Assembly: GCA_036275295.1 (NCBI GenBank)
Contig: DASUEB010000153.1
Location: 1 to 15,020, forward strand
Source: DASUEB01 sp036275295
GTDB taxonomy: Bacteria > Bacteroidota > Bacteroidia > Flavobacteriales_D > Luteibaculaceae
Reading direction: 5' to 3'
Length of the DNA stretch: 15,020 nt
Numbering within the stretch: position 1 is the first letter of the stretch; each line of letters starts with the position of its first letter. A program made the translations under genes and the position numbers. This document shows, piece after piece, positions 14,192 to 15,020 of the stretch. The notes below the pieces were generated by a model. It was not told where the DNA came from. It made no database searches and saw only the letters and a program-made list of their open reading frames with translations.

Positions 14192-15020
14192 TTAGTTGAC
14201 CAGATTGACATGACCTATTTTCCGAATGGTCTCGCCACTGTATTTTGATTTAAATTTAACCACGTAAGCATAGGTTCCCACGGGACAGAGTTCGTTCATG
14301 ATTCCTTTTCCATCCCAGCCTTGATCGGGGTTGGTGGTTCTGAAAATTTCTTGGCCCCAACGGTTGAAGATGATCAGTTCATACATATCGGGACGCTCGC
14401 CCAATACCACCGGTTTCCAAACTTCGTTGTAACCGTCTTCGTTAGGCGTGAAGGTATTGGGTATGTTTACCAGAACTTCACCGTTGACTTTAAGAGGTTG
14501 GCAGATGCTGTCGATGCAACCAAAAGCAGAGGTGGCTCGCAAGCAGACGTTATAAATTCCTTCGTCTTCGGCGGGGAATTGCACCAGCGGATTAAACTGG
14601 TTGAAGGTCCCAACCGAGTCGATGTTCCAGTTGAAGGTGGTTGCCCCTGAGCTTAAGTTGAAGAACCGCACCAGAGAGTTGCTCATGGTAATAGGCTGCG
14701 GTTCGAAGCTGAAGGCCGCCACTGGATCGGGATAAACTGTGATGTTTTTGGTGATACTGTTGGTGCAGTTCTGTTCAGAGGTAACGGTGAGGGTAACCGG
14801 ATATACTTGCTGATCGATGAAGGTGTGCGCCACGTCGGAGCAATTGTCGACCTCTGGAGAACCATCGCCGAAATTCCAAACACAGCGCTGGCTCACGAAG
14901 GTAGTTTCAGGCTGGTTGACAAAGGTGATGGCCAGCGGAGAACATCCGCCAATGGCACTGGGGTTGAAGTTGGGTTGCGGAATGGGATTGACATGGATCA
15001 ACGCCGTGCCCGAACCGCTG
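14192..15020 (-). CDS. T9SS-exported surface protein with PKD domains and CHU_C sorting domain, C-terminal part
   Basis: Only the last 275 residues are inside the window; the frame stays open to the window edge, so the N-terminus is missing. The visible part starts SGSGTALIHVNP, a typical end of an upstream Ig-like unit. Then come a PKD domain (about 20-96) with WNFGDGSPE and VYPVTLTV, a second PKD-like domain (about 98-178) with FNWNIDSVG, and the CHU_C type B sorting domain (about 184-275) with NIPNTFTPNEDGYNEVW, FNRWGQEIF, GWDGKG and GTYAYVV. It should be exported through T9SS to the cell surface or outside. The last two domains mirror the end of the giant adhesin (ITITNSRVQF against ITMSNSLVRF), so the two are paralogous at the C-terminus. 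Any catalytic or binding domain would lie upstream. Confidence 0.92.
   Translation of the reverse strand, partial: SGSGTALIHVNPIPQPNFNPSAIGGCSPLAITFVNQPETTFVSQRCVWNFGDGSPEVDNCSDVAHTFIDQQVYPVTLTVTSEQNCTNSITKNITVYPDPVAAFSFEPQPITMSNSLVRFFNLSSGATTFNWNIDSVGTFNQFNPLVQFPAEDEGIYNVCLRATSAFGCIDSICQPLKVNGEVLVNIPNTFTPNEDGYNEVWKPVVLGERPDMYELIIFNRWGQEIFRTTNPDQGWDGKGIMNELCPVGTYAYVVKFKSKYSGETIRKIGHVNLVN

Noticed and set aside
14321..14650. 109-codon + frame
   Set aside because: It is a shadow of the minus-strand PKD-CHU_C gene, with no start context or recognisable domain.
1..15020. Search for tRNA, rRNA, riboswitch, insertion sequence, phage or defence genes
   Set aside because: Nothing with the required structure or motifs was seen by eye; the small spacers do not fold into obvious RNA genes, and no transposase or inverted terminal repeats were recognised.

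Overview
The window (about 15 kb) looks like chromosomal DNA of a Bacteroidota bacterium, most likely a marine or freshwater Flavobacteriales (Cryomorphaceae-like) or a close relative. The main evidence is two surface proteins that end in the gliding-motility-associated C-terminal domain (CHU_C, the type B sorting signal of the type IX secretion system, T9SS). Supporting signs are a compact 650-residue GyrB, a TANNTTTG-type -7 box upstream of gyrB, weak Shine-Dalgarno sequences, and exported proteins with typical Bacteroidota signal peptides. The genus cannot be fixed from the sequence alone.

Left part (1-5001), all on the + strand: the 3' end of a TonB-dependent-receptor-like outer-membrane barrel is followed after one base by a small lipoprotein of unknown function. 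After a 126-bp gap carrying a promoter element comes gyrB, followed 10 bp later by a secreted protein of unknown function. A strong intrinsic terminator at 4965-5001 closes this unit.

Middle part (5002-12839): a 272-bp stretch without a convincing gene precedes one very large minus-strand gene of 2521 codons. It encodes a secreted, cysteine-rich, multi-repeat adhesin-like protein. In order it contains a signal peptide, a reelin/galactose-binding-like domain, a second beta-sandwich region, six tandem repeats of about 84 residues, a duplicated composite unit of about 274 residues, about eight tandem Ig-like units of 90-99 residues, PKD-like domains and the CHU_C sorting domain.

Right part (12840-15020): a minus-strand HxlR-family regulator is divergent from an NAD(P)-binding SDR/NmrA-type oxidoreductase. 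The 72-bp spacer between them carries repeated GTTAGTA and TTAG/CTAA motifs that may be the operator. The oxidoreductase converges on a second T9SS-exported protein, of which only the last 275 residues are in the window. The two share a bidirectional terminator in their 38-bp gap.

Taken together this is a housekeeping gene (gyrB) beside cell-envelope and surface genes and a small redox-type regulatory pair. I see no mobile element, CRISPR array, RNA gene or clear defence system. The most distinctive content is the internal repeat structure of the giant adhesin.
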